From contig CM049308.1 of assembly GCA_026874595.1 (NCBI GenBank), forward strand, positions 52,523,624-52,587,623: a stretch of DNA of 64,000 nt. Reading direction: 5' to 3'. The translations under genes and the position numbers were made by a program. The stretch is from Sipunculus nudus. Taxonomy: Eukaryota; Annelida; Sipuncula; Golfingiida; Sipunculidae. The notes below the pieces were generated by a model that saw nothing but the letters and a program-made list of their open reading frames with translations, had not been told where the DNA came from and ran no database searches. Shown one piece after another: positions 11,931 through 26,052 of the stretch. Positions within the stretch are counted from its first letter, which is position 1; every line of letters starts with the position of its first letter.

Positions 11931-12710
11931 TATTCCTGTGTATGATGCACCATCCACTAACTGCGACCGTTACATCAGACATTATAAGGGTACAAACAAC
12001 GCTTCATCAGTTGAGATGAGCAGGGATCCACAGTTTATTTGATGTAGTAACGATCAGCCAGTTTATATCCTGGTACAGGTTGTATTAGTTGTCTGCAAGC
12101 ACAGGGTAGCCCCCTCGATCGTGGTACAGCATGGCTGTTTTTCACGTATCACAGTCATTAACGAACGGAGCAGCAATGAATGTCTGCCCCTTACAGTATC
12201 CTCACGACCACATTTCCAGCAAAGCCCGCATTTCTAGCGTTATTTTGTCTTTGTTTTTTAACAGTAAAGATTATTATATATAAATATGTAACATGACTTT
12301 GAGCTCACAAAGCTCCAAAACTCAGTTTTCCTTTCTACATTTATATTTTCTGACCGTGACCTTTTGACAGCTTGAATCATTAGTCGTCCCGGACACTGGG
12401 TGATTTAGTCTCATACTCTGACTGCTGCGTCGCGGTATAATGTATACACTGTGTGGTGTGGTAGTATGTACTGATATACACGGCAATTTTATAATCATGT
12501 CATTATACGTAGCGACGTACAGGTTCTTATGGCGGTTTGATTGCGGGCTTTCATTTTTTTAATACTGCTGATATTATCACTAATACTCTATTTTCACTGT
12601 CTCCCGTGTGCCAGAGGATGGAACACGCAGCCAACACATATACTCGCAAACATGCAAAATCACAGATTAGAGGAAGAAAATTTTAGAACGAACGCACAAA
12701 CTGTCTGTCC

Positions 12711-13230
<520 letters not shown>

Positions 13231-13499
13231 ATAATTACCCCTTTATGTAACACCAACTGCCCCAGCTGCAAAATGAATGTATGCCGGGACCCATCTCGGC
13301 CATTGAACGACAGAAATTTGACGTTTAGCGAAGTTTACCTTCCAATTTACGCGTACGTGGTAGTTTTTTTAATTTCACATGGCATTTTTTTTTTCTGGTA
13401 TTTTTTTTTTTTTACATTTTCCGACAAGCCCGTTAACATGTCAGCTTCCATGAGATATGATATTTTATGCAGTAACGCACTCATAACTATTTTTTAGCG

Positions 13500-14590
13500 T
13501 GATAGCGTGTAAAAATTTTAAATTGTTATTTAAACCAATAATGTTATCCATTATTGTCTTTACGATAATTAATACCATATTACAGGTAATGAGCTATGAC
13601 TGCAAAGCTGTGTCCACTCCTTGCTCTAATCAGCACAGGTTTTGCTTACAAACTGATATTATTCGTTTGCATGTAACGAAAATCTTAAAATATTAATTTA
13701 CTAACACTGATTATTTATAAATTTATGCAGTCTTTTATTCAATATTTATTAAGCTTTATATTGCTGCGCACAAGTTAACACACTGTCCATTGACAAACAA
13801 TTTTTTCCTTCGAAGATTTGTTTACTTTTTTTTATTTTGCACTTCATTATGTATAATAGTAATTGAAAGTTGGAGTTTGAAAGATTAACGTGTATCAATG
13901 CAGTTTCAAATCTATATATGAAATAATTATTTTGTAAAATAATTTTTTTTGACACACCTAATCATTCTGTATATTAATAGTTGACTTAGAGGAAAATATT
14001 TATATTTTCAAACTTCATTTGGATGCTGTCATCAAACATAGTGAAATATTTGTGAATTTATTCTTAAGTGAACATAAGATAGATTGAATATTTTTTTTAT
14101 GTAAGATATTATTTATCATCATATTTGTAACTGTCCAGGTATTATTCCAAAACAATTTATATATGTTTAATAAATACATACATGCTGTATATTTAACAGA
14201 CGTCTCACCCTTTTCAGAAAGCAAATCATGCAAGCCACAATGTTCCTGTGAATCCTGTCTGGATCTTGGCATTCACTTGAAGAAAAAAGGCCTCACAAAG
14301 GAGACTGCAGCAAACATATCACCTCATATCAGATTATAGAGTTATAATTAATTCTAACTCCACGTTAGGAGAGTAAACAGACATACAAATAAATCTGCTC
14401 GCGATTCTCCTGATGTAGTGATGTAAGTGGCTGGAATATATGACGTAGAATGTATGCAGGAGGATACCTGCAAAATATTGTGTATTGATGCACAATACAT
14501 GGAACATTTGAACATTGACAAATAAAAAACCCTGCCATGCAACATATATATGTAACAAGCTGTGATGATGAAATGTAGCACGTGCACTCA
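13500..14590. other. Intergenic, nothing recognised
   Basis: AT-rich sequence with short ORFs lacking coding character. Confidence 0.5.
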
Positions 14591-14600
14591 GTCACAGATG

Positions 14601-15405
14601 GGGAATATAAAATGAATTCATGAATTTCAGTGGGAATTTAAAATGAATATCATGAATTCAATTGGAAAATAAAATGAATGTCATGAACTTCAATGGGAAT
14701 ATATAATGAATGTCATGAATTCAATGAGAATATATAAAATGAATATCATGAATTTCAATGGGAATATAAAATGAATGTCATGAATTTCAATGGGAATTTA
14801 AAATGAATGTCATGAATTCAATGGGAATATAAAATGAATGTCAAGAATTTCAATGGGAATATAAAATGAATGTCATGAATTTCAATGGGAATATATAATG
14901 AATGTCATGAATTTAATGAGAATATATAAAATGAATATCATGAATTTCAATGGGAATATAAAATGAATTCATGAATTTCAGTGGGAATTTAAAATGAATA
15001 TCATGAATTCAATTGGAAAATAAAATGAATGTCATGAACTTCAATGGGAATATATAATGAATGTCATGAATTGCAATGGGAATTTAAAATGAATGTCAAG
15101 AATTTCAATGGGGATTTAAAATTAATGTCATGAATTTCAATGGGAATATAAAATGAATGTCATGAATTTCAATAGGAATTTAAAATAAATGTCATGAATT
15201 TCAATGGGAATTTGAAATGAATATCATGAATTTCAATGGGAATATAAAATGAATGCCATGAATTCCAATGGGAATGTAAGATGAATGTCATGAACCTCAA
15301 TGGGAATATAAAATGAATGTTTAGATTTTCAATGGGAATAAAAATGACTGTATGAATTTCAGTGGGATTATAAAATGAATGTCATGAATTTCAATTAAAA
15401 ACAAT
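14601..15405. repeat. Minisatellite, about 32-bp unit, about 25 copies, with higher-order repeats
   Basis: The unit is close to AATGAATGTCATGAATTTCA followed by ATGGGAATATAA. Units vary (TTTAAAATG, ATATAATG, AATTCAATTGG). A segment of about 120 bp starting at 14601 recurs almost unchanged at 14952, about 11 units later, showing block-wise duplication. It contains many ATGAAT and TCATGA words and stops in the frames I read. Confidence 0.95.
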
Positions 15406-15740
15406 ATTTCAGGTACCTCTGTTTTAAGACAGGTTTTGACAACAAAACATATAACTTTCATTTCAGTGTGTTTTCAATAATACGTTGTGAAAAAATACCA
15501 CTCAACTGCATCGAGCAGCCTGATTGAAGTTTATCTTCAATGTAAATTGCAACCTGACACGGTGACAGCAAGCACGTTATCGCGGAACACAGGCATCAGA
15601 TTACGGTCGTTCCCTCTTCTTGTGACCGCTTATAATCACTGATAATCTCTTGCCTTAACAGGAAGGTCAAACAGGAAGTATGATTAATGGTGCCTAGACG
15701 GAACAAATCTCGGTAAAACAAACATAAACAGAAGAGAACA

Positions 15741-16317
15741 CAGGGGAGGGGGTCCTCTCCCCCTTTTCCAGCCACCGCAACCTTTATTTTAAAGGGTTCA
15801 AGCCAGTTTTTGCGGCCTAGACTCCCCTTTTACGGACCTGGGTATCCTTTTTTGTCCCCCGCTCCGCGGCTGCGGGGGACATTAGTTTGGATTTGTCTGT
15901 CTGTCTGTCCGTCAGGTTTTTTCGATTCCGTGCGGTAACTTAACCAAATTTTATTCGATTTCATTCAGTTTTTTTGGGATCAGTGATTGCTCTCATGCAT
16001 ACCTCGGTTGGGATAGGTTTTGGAGTGTCTACCTGAAAAATGTTTTTCTCCAGCTCAAAAACAATTTTGGTCAAATTTCTCAGTGTGCTTTAGTTTTTAT
16101 GTTCGCCTGCAGATGTCCCCACATGTAATAGTGGATCTGTTTTTCATGTGCTCTCCAGATTTTCTCCACATGTCATAATTTTGGTTGCTTATCAAGCATG
16201 AAAGACAACAAGATCCCAAAGCAGAGGACATTAATTCCACGAATATGCTTGTCAGGTTTTGCCATTAGTCCTCCTGAGTTGGATCTCTCTTTTTCCTGAA
16301 TCCCAGATCCGCCCCTG
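15741..16317 (-). mobile_element. hAT-like non-autonomous element (minus orientation) with inner GTCCCCC repeat
   Basis: On the minus strand it starts CAGGGGCGGATCTGGGATTC at 16317 and runs to a CAGGGG-type end at 15741. Its start and its CCGCAAAAACTGG...GGTTGCGGTGGCTGG part align with the plus-strand copy at 30847-31040. Between them (about 15857-16130) lies a second repeat led by the hairpin GTCCCCCGC/GCGGGGGAC and GTCTGTCTGTCTG. No matching 8-bp target duplication was found. Confidence 0.6.
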
Positions 16318-16507
16318 ATAAACGAATCTGAATCCGATGCGGTGGTTGAAATAGGCATGAAGATCACCACCTTGTTGTTTTGTGGCAGACGCGGTAGCTA
16401 CCAAGAAACGACCGGGTCATGATATTCATACCAACCTAATTAAATATGCATGAGCATGTTACAGATTTGCTCCATTACGTTACAGACATTTTACAAGTGC
16501 TCACTCT

Positions 16508-16529
16508 GTCTCACCTTGTCTGTCTGTCA

Positions 16530-16617
<88 letters not shown>
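16508..16617. repeat. TCTG/TC microsatellite
   Basis: (TCTG)n passes into (TC)n. The Ser/Leu/Cys ORFs over it are artefacts. Confidence 0.95.
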
Positions 16618-16619
<2 letters not shown>

Positions 16620-19610
16620 GAGATGCAAATGCGATACAAAATCATTAATTAAAAATGCATTCACAGCTCTGTTTAATTATTATACATTAGGACTCAGGTT
16701 TTCCGGACCTTTATTATTATACATGTACTCTATGACGTTAAAATATCAATGAATGACTAATCAGACAGATATTTGTTAATGAGTTATTGTGTAAAAAATT
16801 TTTTTTTTTATGTTTATTTCACAATAACACTTATTTTATAAATTTGTAAAATGTAATAAACTGTACAAACTACATATATATTTGCATGTCAAATGTTTCA
16901 TACTTCCTACTAAAAACAGAGATTACTTTTTTAAACCAATATGCAAATATAACATTACCATCTTTTATCCGTTTGATTTTCAAAGCCGCAACTGGGAAAA
17001 CATCTTGTTGGTCTTCCTTTTTTTCCTCGTTACCTGTTAATATATGTAACATATGTTTAAAAAAGAACCCAAGACCTCTCGATTTCATATTAAATCTGAA
17101 CTCAGTGTGAACCACGACTGACTGATATACTAACATTCATTGTCCCACGATTCTTTACATGCGAACAATTTTGGTTACAACGGATTTACGTCATCCATTA
17201 GCCTCGGTGTCAGTGAATCAATTTGAGTGTCTCGGATGATGTATCGGTTTTGTGCTGCTGCTGGATTGTGGCTGAATTCTAGTTTCACACAGTTTATATA
17301 CACATGTAAATATATACAACCCCGACCAGGTGTTGATTTCTATACTGAAACCACATGGAAAGGGTGTATCGTTAAATATTCTTCATGAAAGGTATGATCA
17401 TTTCATTATATAAAATAAGTATGTTTGTGTTTGTATGTGGGGGGTGTGTTTATGTTTGTGCGCGTTTTAAAACCCTGGTGCGGTTTACTATAACTCTTAC
17501 AACACATGCGTATAACACACATTATCTGCCGGGTTTATCACGCTGGAAAACTTTTGACAACTTTCCATCCAAAAATTGCGTCTCTTGTTTAACTGATACA
17601 CACAACAAATGGACTTATGTTAAAGTTCACCCATGCAACATTCCATATACGATCAACGATCTTATATAAAAAAAATGGATTTATCAATTCGAAATTCATA
17701 TTGAGTTGGTGGTAATCAATAACAAGGACAAGGCGCATGAAAAAATATCTGCATCTCTGTGTGTGCTTTTGGGGAGGGGGTACGTGGGTGTGTGTATGCG
17801 CCACTTATCATTTTCTGTTCCCCTTGTAAGGACGTATTACACGTAAATTATCGTGATTCCTTCAGTGTCAATTTGTTATCGCGTCATTTATAATCACCAT
17901 ATTTTATTGTTAAATACGAAAAGGACCACCACTTCTGGTACCAACAGTTCCATTGTGTGTGTCCTGTTAGGGGTAACTTTAGTTTCCGGTTTACATGGAA
18001 GGAATCTGACAAATAATCATGCAATAAAATATGGTACGCAGCTTTTTATACTATCATAACTGACATTATAAATTCAGTCAAATGTTTACTCACAATTTTA
18101 CTTAAAGTACTTAATTATAAGCTGTCTTTTACTTTTTTCATGATGAAATTTTTGTTTTAATATTATCATCATCTTTTTTTAGCATTCTGGTGTTAAATGT
18201 AAAACTTTAAAATACATTAGTCCATCAACTAAGAACTGACTTGAACTATCCCGTTGTATTTATCATGTTAGAGTTTTGTTTTGAGGTGCCTTCAGTGCAA
18301 TCATCAGATACCTAGAATGCAATTCATTCATAAAGGTATCATATAATGTGGATTAAAGAAGATGATTTATCTGCACTAAGGCTAGAATTGCCGCACACAT
18401 TTGTTTCCATCCTCTCAGCTGACAAAATGCCACGTCCCGTACATTAAAAGAAAAAGAAAAATTAAACTGACCACTCGCTCATCATTTGAGGCCCCAGAAT
18501 CCTTGTTAAAAATTCATTTTAGGCGACCTCACGTTAACTTCTGGTTTACAGTAGCGTCATATCGACCCTCTGGCATTACGACCAGATTACTGGTGCCAGA
18601 GTGTCTTTACATGTAAGTCTGAGGAACGCATTAATAGGCCTTATGAAGATGCAACTATTTTCGTCATTTCTGACAACGCTTCAGGGCCTACAGGTACTCT
18701 GTCAATCAACATAAACCAGACCAATCGTTAGCATTTTTGTGTACTCTCTGAAAACACCAAACATGAGCGAGATATGTTCCGTTTTAACCCCGCATATTGG
18801 AAAACCCCTCGGCATGTGTGTTGAATCAATGACCGCATGAACACAATCATGGCTCGCACGGGTTACAAGACGCAGGCAACTTGCAGGCGATGCGGGAAAT
18901 GACCCGTGTCCTTGGAGACGGTGTTCCAGTTTGGATTGTGAGCTCACATGTACACTATTGTGTTAATTCATCATTCTTAGCATAATATTGAGATTATAAG
19001 CCGTTTACCACAATATGAATGCAACCTGATGCAAGACTACTGCGAAACATTCCCCGATATTACTCGTATCACGACTCAAATAGGCTTACCAGCCCATTTA
19101 TCCGATTGCCTACAGAGTCGGGTTGTCACGGCTAGGTTTACAGATACATAAAATAATGTCCCGTTTGTTCACAAGGCGGCAGCACTACTTGGGATTTTTC
19201 ATGATACATCTTGCTGAGTGCACGATAATGTTCACCCAGTGTTTATGCTTGCCCGGCATATTTTTTTTAATCGACAGACACAGAAAACACTCGAGATCTC
19301 GACTTTATACCTCGATATCGCGAGAAAAAAATAAACAAAGACTAAAAATAATTGAAGTCCCGTTGGCGTCGTACTAACAATTCTATGCGTAACTGACGTA
19401 AGTAAGTCCATAGCTAAAGCTCCGATTACCTCAAGTCAACGTATCTAAATCATAAATAGCTCATATCTATAAATAAATGGCTTAACTAATATCAATTATT
19501 TGTTATAATGATTTTCTTTCTGCAAAACGCTCTAAAACCACTATTCTCTCGCCTGCCTCATTTATAAAATTAATGTACGTGATACCCGCTCACTCTGCAT
19601 ATACATATTA
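16620..19610. other. Intergenic, nothing recognised
   Basis: Short ORFs only, none with recognisable domains or splice context. Confidence 0.5.
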
Positions 19611-19612
19611 AA

Positions 19613-20040
19613 GAACTGAAGGTAATCCCCGCTAAGAAAGGTCTTTATAACAGGACTGTGACTGATGGTTAAGCTTTTTTATGTGCAGGCAATTAGTACA
19701 TGTCCATGTCAATCGATTGGGGGGGGGGGGGGGGGTAGAATATTGAAAAATTCCTAGTTGTTGGTGAATGCATATGAAGCAACGCAATATTTGTCATTTA
19801 CAAAACTCTGTATTGTAGAAATTGAAGTCAATTCCTGGAAAAGTTTCGATTACGACCGGTGGCCATTTTTGCGCACTCCTCCCCCCCCCCCCCTTGCCAT
19901 AAATGTTATAAACACGTCGTCAATCTGTACTCCGTGGGATTGGAACGTTTGGCTTATTTTTAATAAAAAAAAGTTAAAGGGATTATGTTTATGTAACAGA
20001 CGTCCGATAAATAAAGGGGCCCCTTTAAATGACGTCAATT
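19613..20040 (+). repeat. Dispersed repeat family R1, diverged copy
   Basis: The left end GAACTGAAGGTAATCCCCGC followed by TAAGAAAGG and TTATAACAGG aligns with R1 at 37844. Poly-G (about 19720) and poly-C (about 19880) runs lie within. The right limit is uncertain. Confidence 0.45.
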
Positions 20041-20120
20041 AGGCATGGAATAGTTTGTACAACGCCAACGGGGACTTAAACATTTATTCTTCTATGATTT
20101 TTTTTTCGAGATTTAGAGAA

Positions 20121-20160
20121 CCCCCCCCCCCCCCCACACACACACACACATACACACACA
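20121..20160. repeat. Poly-C plus CA microsatellite
   Basis: A run of about 16 C is followed by (CA)n. Confidence 0.85.
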
Positions 20161-20207
20161 TTGGTTCCCATTTTTTTGGCGAAATTCGATCGGGAGATGT
20201 CGAGATA

Positions 20208-20246
20208 TTATGTCGAGATCTTGAGATGTTATGATCTCGACATAAC
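20208..20246. repeat. Perfect 13-bp inverted repeat
   Basis: TTATGTCGAGATC faces GATCTCGACATAA across a short loop. Further TCGAGAT words lie on the left side. It may be the core of a small palindromic MITE. Confidence 0.55.
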
Positions 20247-20399
20247 AAAACACATTGAATTCTCTGTGAATATAATGTTTCAGTGTTTTTAGTGTGTTAT
20301 TTAAGTCCCTTATGTTCATATAAACCAATACACTAATGTTAAGTGAGTTCATGAGAATGTGTCTAAACTTGCTACACAAAAACACAACTTCACAGGATT

Positions 20400-21890
20400 T
20401 ATGTAATATATGAAAAATAATCTATGTTGATTCCATCAAATGTTAAATGCTCAAACTTGCAACAGAACTATTTTTCCTTGTTGTGACTAAGAAAATGATT
20501 TATGACGTATATGTTTACGCTGATATAAGCTCCTCAAGCTGATTTTTGTATATACATATATCACTACGTCTGAGCCTTATCAGCCATATATCACACACGG
20601 CAGTGGACTTTATAACACCTGTAGCCAGAGCTTGTAGTAGAGCAATAGAACTAAGAGAATCATTATTTACATGTATACCTCAATTGCTTATCTGCGCCAT
20701 CTAGCGTCTGTAGTTGAAGTAATTCCCTGATCAGAATTTTGTTGACATTCAGTTGACGGTAATATTCTTTTGCCGTTCGTAAGAGCATGAATCACTTTAA
20801 TTTAGAACATACAAAATTATTCTTCATTATGAATTTTACTTTATTCCTCTTAAAGAGACATTTAGGGTGTCGGTATGTACAGACCGATGTATTTGACTGA
20901 ATCAAAGGGGCCTAATATCCTTATAGCATGTTGAATTAATACGAAAAATAGCGTCTTCTTTTTTAAATAAATTGGTCCCTGCCACAATATTGCCCTGAAA
21001 CCGTTCGATTGCTCCTGTATACGAGTGTTAAAAAGAGCGGACCGCACGTGATAACGTGCGACAACATAAACATAGCTCATGGGACTTCGTGCATCGCCTG
21101 GGCCACAACACCTGTCAATCAGGAAGATGCCATGACAGATTTAGCCTAAAAAATGTGATACATGGCAGAAACATCGCATTGGGACCCAATACACGACCTG
21201 TGCTTCCCTTGTTTTTTCGCTGAGGCCCCTTGACCTAAAAATTTGTTGCGACAGTTTCCACAATGGATTTACATTCGGGTCCATGTATGGACTAGTTTGG
21301 AATATTCTTTGTTTGGGATCTGTCGCGCGTGCGCAAAATCGGACTTCCGATCACGTTTTTGTTTTTGTAAAATGAGACAAATGGAGTGTGTTTACTAAGA
21401 CGCAAACCATAACATTACAAGGTGTTAAACAGCTCAAAGGGAGGCACTGAAACCATGTGCTTGGGTGGTGTTGCCTGGAAACTTTTGTATAAAGCAAAAG
21501 TGACTTGATAGTGTGAAAGAATAGGCATTATATTCTTTCATGTCGCGTTAAAGTCCTGTGGTAGAATTCCGTTCTGTATTTTCAACCAGCTTCTCATTGT
21601 GCGTACCCAGGTCATAATTACTGTTCTGAATCATGCACAGAAGAACTGGTAAACGACTGGTTAGATATGCTGTCTTTGGTTTGAAATATCCTAAAGTGCT
21701 CATTCACTAGTCTTGTTCTGTACATGAGAGCTGTGTATTATAATCGAGTGAGAAACGAAAGTGCTGGATGATAATCCGTACAATGACGCGGTTTAGCGAG
21801 GTAACTGATGTTTATTACATGCAGATCAGAATGCTATGTGATAACGGGATATAATGTTACGGTTATTAGGGGGAATATAGTTATGAAGAC
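20400..21890. other. Intergenic, nothing recognised
   Basis: No coding or repeat structure that I can support. Confidence 0.4.

Positions 21891-21894
<4 letters not shown>

Positions 21895-21977
<83 letters not shown>
21895..21977. repeat. AT microsatellite
   Basis: (AT)n of about 80 bp. Confidence 0.97.
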
Positions 21978-21981
<4 letters not shown>

Positions 21982-23140
21982 GCAAACTGAAACCATGATA
22001 AATGACAACAACGAGAAACCACGGAATTTTTAACAACAGTAACCGTGTGATAATACTCAAAAATAGCCTAGTTTAGGACGACGTTTTGTTGATAATATTG
22101 CAAGGTTCAGCATTTCATCCTTACCGACAAAAAAGGTGTAAAGTGGTCTAGAGACCGATAAAGCATGACGTAATTTGACAGTTATTAATTATTAATTAAA
22201 TAACTGATAACGACGCAGTTTTTGTTTTACGACATAACATCAGTAACAGTATAAAGCAAAGTGACCGCAGTATCTGGCAAACGGTGAATGTACGGATGAA
22301 TGTATTTACCGATTCACAAACGTTTTAGAAGGACTTGTACAGACACATATAACACTAAAAACAAAGTAGGCAAAATATTAAAAAAAATGTCACCATACCC
22401 TCTATCCGCGTTGATACATAAATCCCGCCAATGTGTGTGTCTGTACAGATAAGAAGAGATTTATGATGCACTCATAGCGAATGTGCTTGTCTAGCTGTTA
22501 TCCCGTCATTACCTTATTACGTGTATGGTTTGTATCCCCATAGAAAGCACAGATATACAAGCCGTGTAGCTTGCTAAAACGGACTTTTATATCCACTAGC
22601 TGCTTTTGGAGGTAAGGTTTTCGTTTTATTTTGTCATTAAAATGACATTTCCGGGGAACAGGTATACACTGTTACAATAGTTTTCGTAGTGTATACCGGT
22701 GTTCACGGTGTTCGCATCCTGAACAGATTAATACATGTGACAGGGGAGCGACGCAAATAAATATGCGTACCATTATTGAGGAAACATGTCAAAACACTTC
22801 GTTAAAAAACAATCCATATTAGAGAGATAAATTATCAAAAGAAGCCACACTGGATTTATACAGGTAGTAATAAAAATGATATATTGCCTCTTTGCACATT
22901 TCTATTTATCTGTTTCGTTTTATTTATTTCATCCGACCCATTAGCAGGTTTATAATTAGCGGAATTCTCTATTATTTGAATTTTTCTGTTTCCAATGGTA
23001 CAATGCATTTAAATGAACCACTATGACATCAACCTTGTATCAGAGCGATATACTGTTACCCTGCGCGACACGAAATGATTGTTAAAGCCTGCTATTCACC
23101 AAACATCTCTGTACAATTTAAGTGACCTCTGGCTTACTCT

Positions 23141-23153
23141 GCGTGTGTATATA

Positions 23154-23214
<61 letters not shown>
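23141..23214. repeat. AT/GT microsatellite
   Basis: (AT)n with a few GT interruptions. It sits directly against an R1-like piece. Confidence 0.95.
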
Positions 23215-23215
<1 letters not shown>

Positions 23216-23216
<1 letters not shown>

Positions 23217-23330
23217 ACGGCAGGTCTGGTTAAGAAAACTCCGAAAGCTGGAAGGTCACTAGTTGTAAACCACAATATACACAACTCTAGTTCTTCTGAC
23301 TTGCTTAGGCTATTTCTGTTATAAACACGT
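23216..23330 (+). repeat. Fragment of dispersed repeat R1
   Basis: GCTGGAAGGTCACTAGTTGT followed by CTAGTTCTTCTGACTTGCT aligns with GTTGAAAGGTCACTAGTTGC and CTGGTTCCTCTGAATTGCT in the copy at 38000-38065. Confidence 0.5.
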
Positions 23331-23339
23331 GGATATAAA

Positions 23340-26050
23340 GGTATATCTTTACTCAATAATATAGGATTATGCTCCTTTGAACCTAGGCAGGGCATAATGT
23401 GTGTTACCAGTTAATCACCTAGGGCGCGACTCACATCGATCAATGGTATGTTGTTTAGTATTTTTTAACTCAGCCCACTATAAATGGAGGTGTAGGAAAA
23501 AGGAAACGCTGACCCTAGGAACTTCTAAATTATTATCCATGGAGGTCATTATTCCCTGAACCCTGACATTTTGTTACAGCAACCTATATCATCCGAGCTT
23601 TATGGTCTGTTCGTATACCCCAAAATAATTAAACATTTGATACAGAAGCTCCAGTATCTTGACGATTCTTCATGAATCTTGTCTTGAATATTGACCATGA
23701 AAAGTTTTGTCTGTTCCCGAAAACCAGTGGCGCCACCTGAATTCTTGTTGTATTTTTGAGACTGCCAAATTACATTGATACTATCAGGTACTCTTGTGTT
23801 GTTTCATCTAGTGTCCTGAAATTTTGTGTTTTTTTATGTCTCGAACTTCCCTCAAGCCCCTACCTACAATCACCTATACAAACGCAGAACCAACAGGGCT
23901 ATTAAGATTTCTTGGCAAGACTTTTATATGAGTCAAAAATGTCTAGAAAACAAAAATTTATAAATAACTACTAAACTTAAAGTACCTTACACTAATACAT
24001 ATACATCAAGTCTATTAATAGAGAACACATTGGTATTAGGCTTGAAAATATATGTGAGAAATAAAACAGATTTAAAAAATAAAATACATATTTCATTTGC
24101 ACGGAAAATATATTGTTATGTGGTCACCATAACCAACTGGATTAGATTATCAGATTACAACAAATTTCACATGATTAAGATCTATAATGTACATGTAGTT
24201 GGATTATATGTAGCATACGAAGAAATATAAGTCTTGCGTTTATGTAAGAAGTGATCAGTTTTAAATAATTTAATCTGTATATTTCGTGACTTTAAGTCCT
24301 GGTCTTATATGCACATATATTTCTTCCGACGAGTTGGTTGAGTGTTCATCCGTGTCTTTCAGATAGTTTGTTCATCAGTTTGTTTGACTGTAAGGAAGAC
24401 GTGTGAAAGATTCATGGATCAGTTTAAAAAATCGTTGTTGAGGGGTGGTAAATGAGGCAGGGAAGGCTCCATTACATTTCAGTCTTGATAAAGTAATAGG
24501 CGCGGTGTACTGTTTTCTCTTCGCGAAAGTATGCGCTCTACTTGGCGCCAGTCTGGTTGGCCTTTGGAATTACACGTCTTCTATTTGCGTTTATAACGTA
24601 TCACTAACTACACGGCTCGGCTATCATATAAATTTCCTTTGCAGCAAAGACATACAAAAGGTCAAGTTGATAAACACCTTTTGGCACATGTACTTTTTGG
24701 TGATGACGCAACACACGAGAGTACCAATTGTATGATACCGCCAGGTTAACCTGCTTGTAAGTGTGGTAAAAAATTACATATTCATATACATCTTAAAGTC
24801 TTGTTTATAGAAAAGATCTTTACTCGTGCTGCGCTTGTCTAAATTTATGACCTAAAGGTGAGACAGGTTATCAAGTCTAAAGACGTTGCCGTGGGCATAA
24901 ATTAACGACAGCTGATAGCAACAGTCCTCAGTTTTACCGTGTCGTTTGTTTATATTAATACTTCACACTAGAAATTCCGAAATACCTTGAAATGTTCCTT
25001 TAAAACAAAAATTCATAAACCGTAATATAATTGCAAACAAATCGAAATTGATGCACACCACCTAAATTTGCAAAACAAATGAGCATTTCGTTTCCATTTT
25101 ATTGTATGTTATTCTTGCCCGACACCTACACGTTTGGGACGGCTGTTTAGTGGTTAGGTTATAAATCTGTCCGGGTGATAAGGTTTTGCTTACGTCACCC
25201 ACACTGAACTGGCACCAGACCTAACGGTTGATATCTGAACCACAATACAGTGTTCACGAGCACTGAATAGATTTTAGAAATTTCATTTTTGAACGGAGAG
25301 GAGCATATGTTGTAATATTGCCAGGAGTCATACGCCTGCGCACAACGTGGCACTGACATGCTTCCTGTCAGGATCCTTTCAGGAGTGACGCCATTTGGTA
25401 AAACCAGAGATTTCCTTTCTGCGTCCAAGCGGGTGTTGACCATGTCTACAGCTCGCACACGATTTGGTTACACTAGGTAAAACTTATCAGGCAGTCCTGA
25501 ATTATCAGGGGATAACACTTTGAGCAGTTGAGGGTTGTTTAGCTTAACTGACATACAGAATATGAAATTCACACTTAATAACTTTGGTAAAGGTCTGTTG
25601 TAGAGAAGGAAAGATTATCTAAGTCTTTGTATTCGTATCAATAAATAACGTGTTGGGAAATCTAATGATTCTACAAGAATACCAAAATTTCAACCCTGTT
25701 AAAGAACACGTACAGATCACGTGATTTTACGTAGGAACCCGCAGCCTGACAGCTTCATATAACCGCAACTGCAGGGTGAGTCATATTTCAGTCAGTTTAA
25801 TGGAGGAACACTGACTGTCCAGTTATTTGTTTTTAAAGGATAATTTACATACACATTGATTACTTCAACTTTAAAGCAATTTTTAATTAGGATTTAATTA
25901 ATGAAATTATCTAGGAACCGATTTTTGTATCTTAAAAAATATTATAATAATATAAAACTTTAGAATGATATTTAGAAAACTGGAAATCTTTGTCTTAGAT
26001 CACTGTGTTTTATCTTTGCAACATATCTATATACTTTTTGTGTAAAGACA
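23340..26050. other. Intergenic, presumed upstream region of the patatin-like gene
   Basis: No gene was recognised. A weak TATA-like CATATAA near 25758 followed by GCAGG|GTGAGT near 25780 could mark a non-coding first exon, with a TTGTCTTAG acceptor near 25998. Nothing else supports this. Confidence 0.3.
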
Positions 26051-26052
26051 AA

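Noticed and set aside
14601-15405. CRISPR-like array
   Set aside because: The units are contiguous without unique spacers, and the genome is eukaryotic.
25195-25458. 87-codon minus-strand ORF (MVNTRLDAERKSLVL)
   Set aside because: Its composition is somewhat coding-like, but no domain, homologue or splice site could be named.
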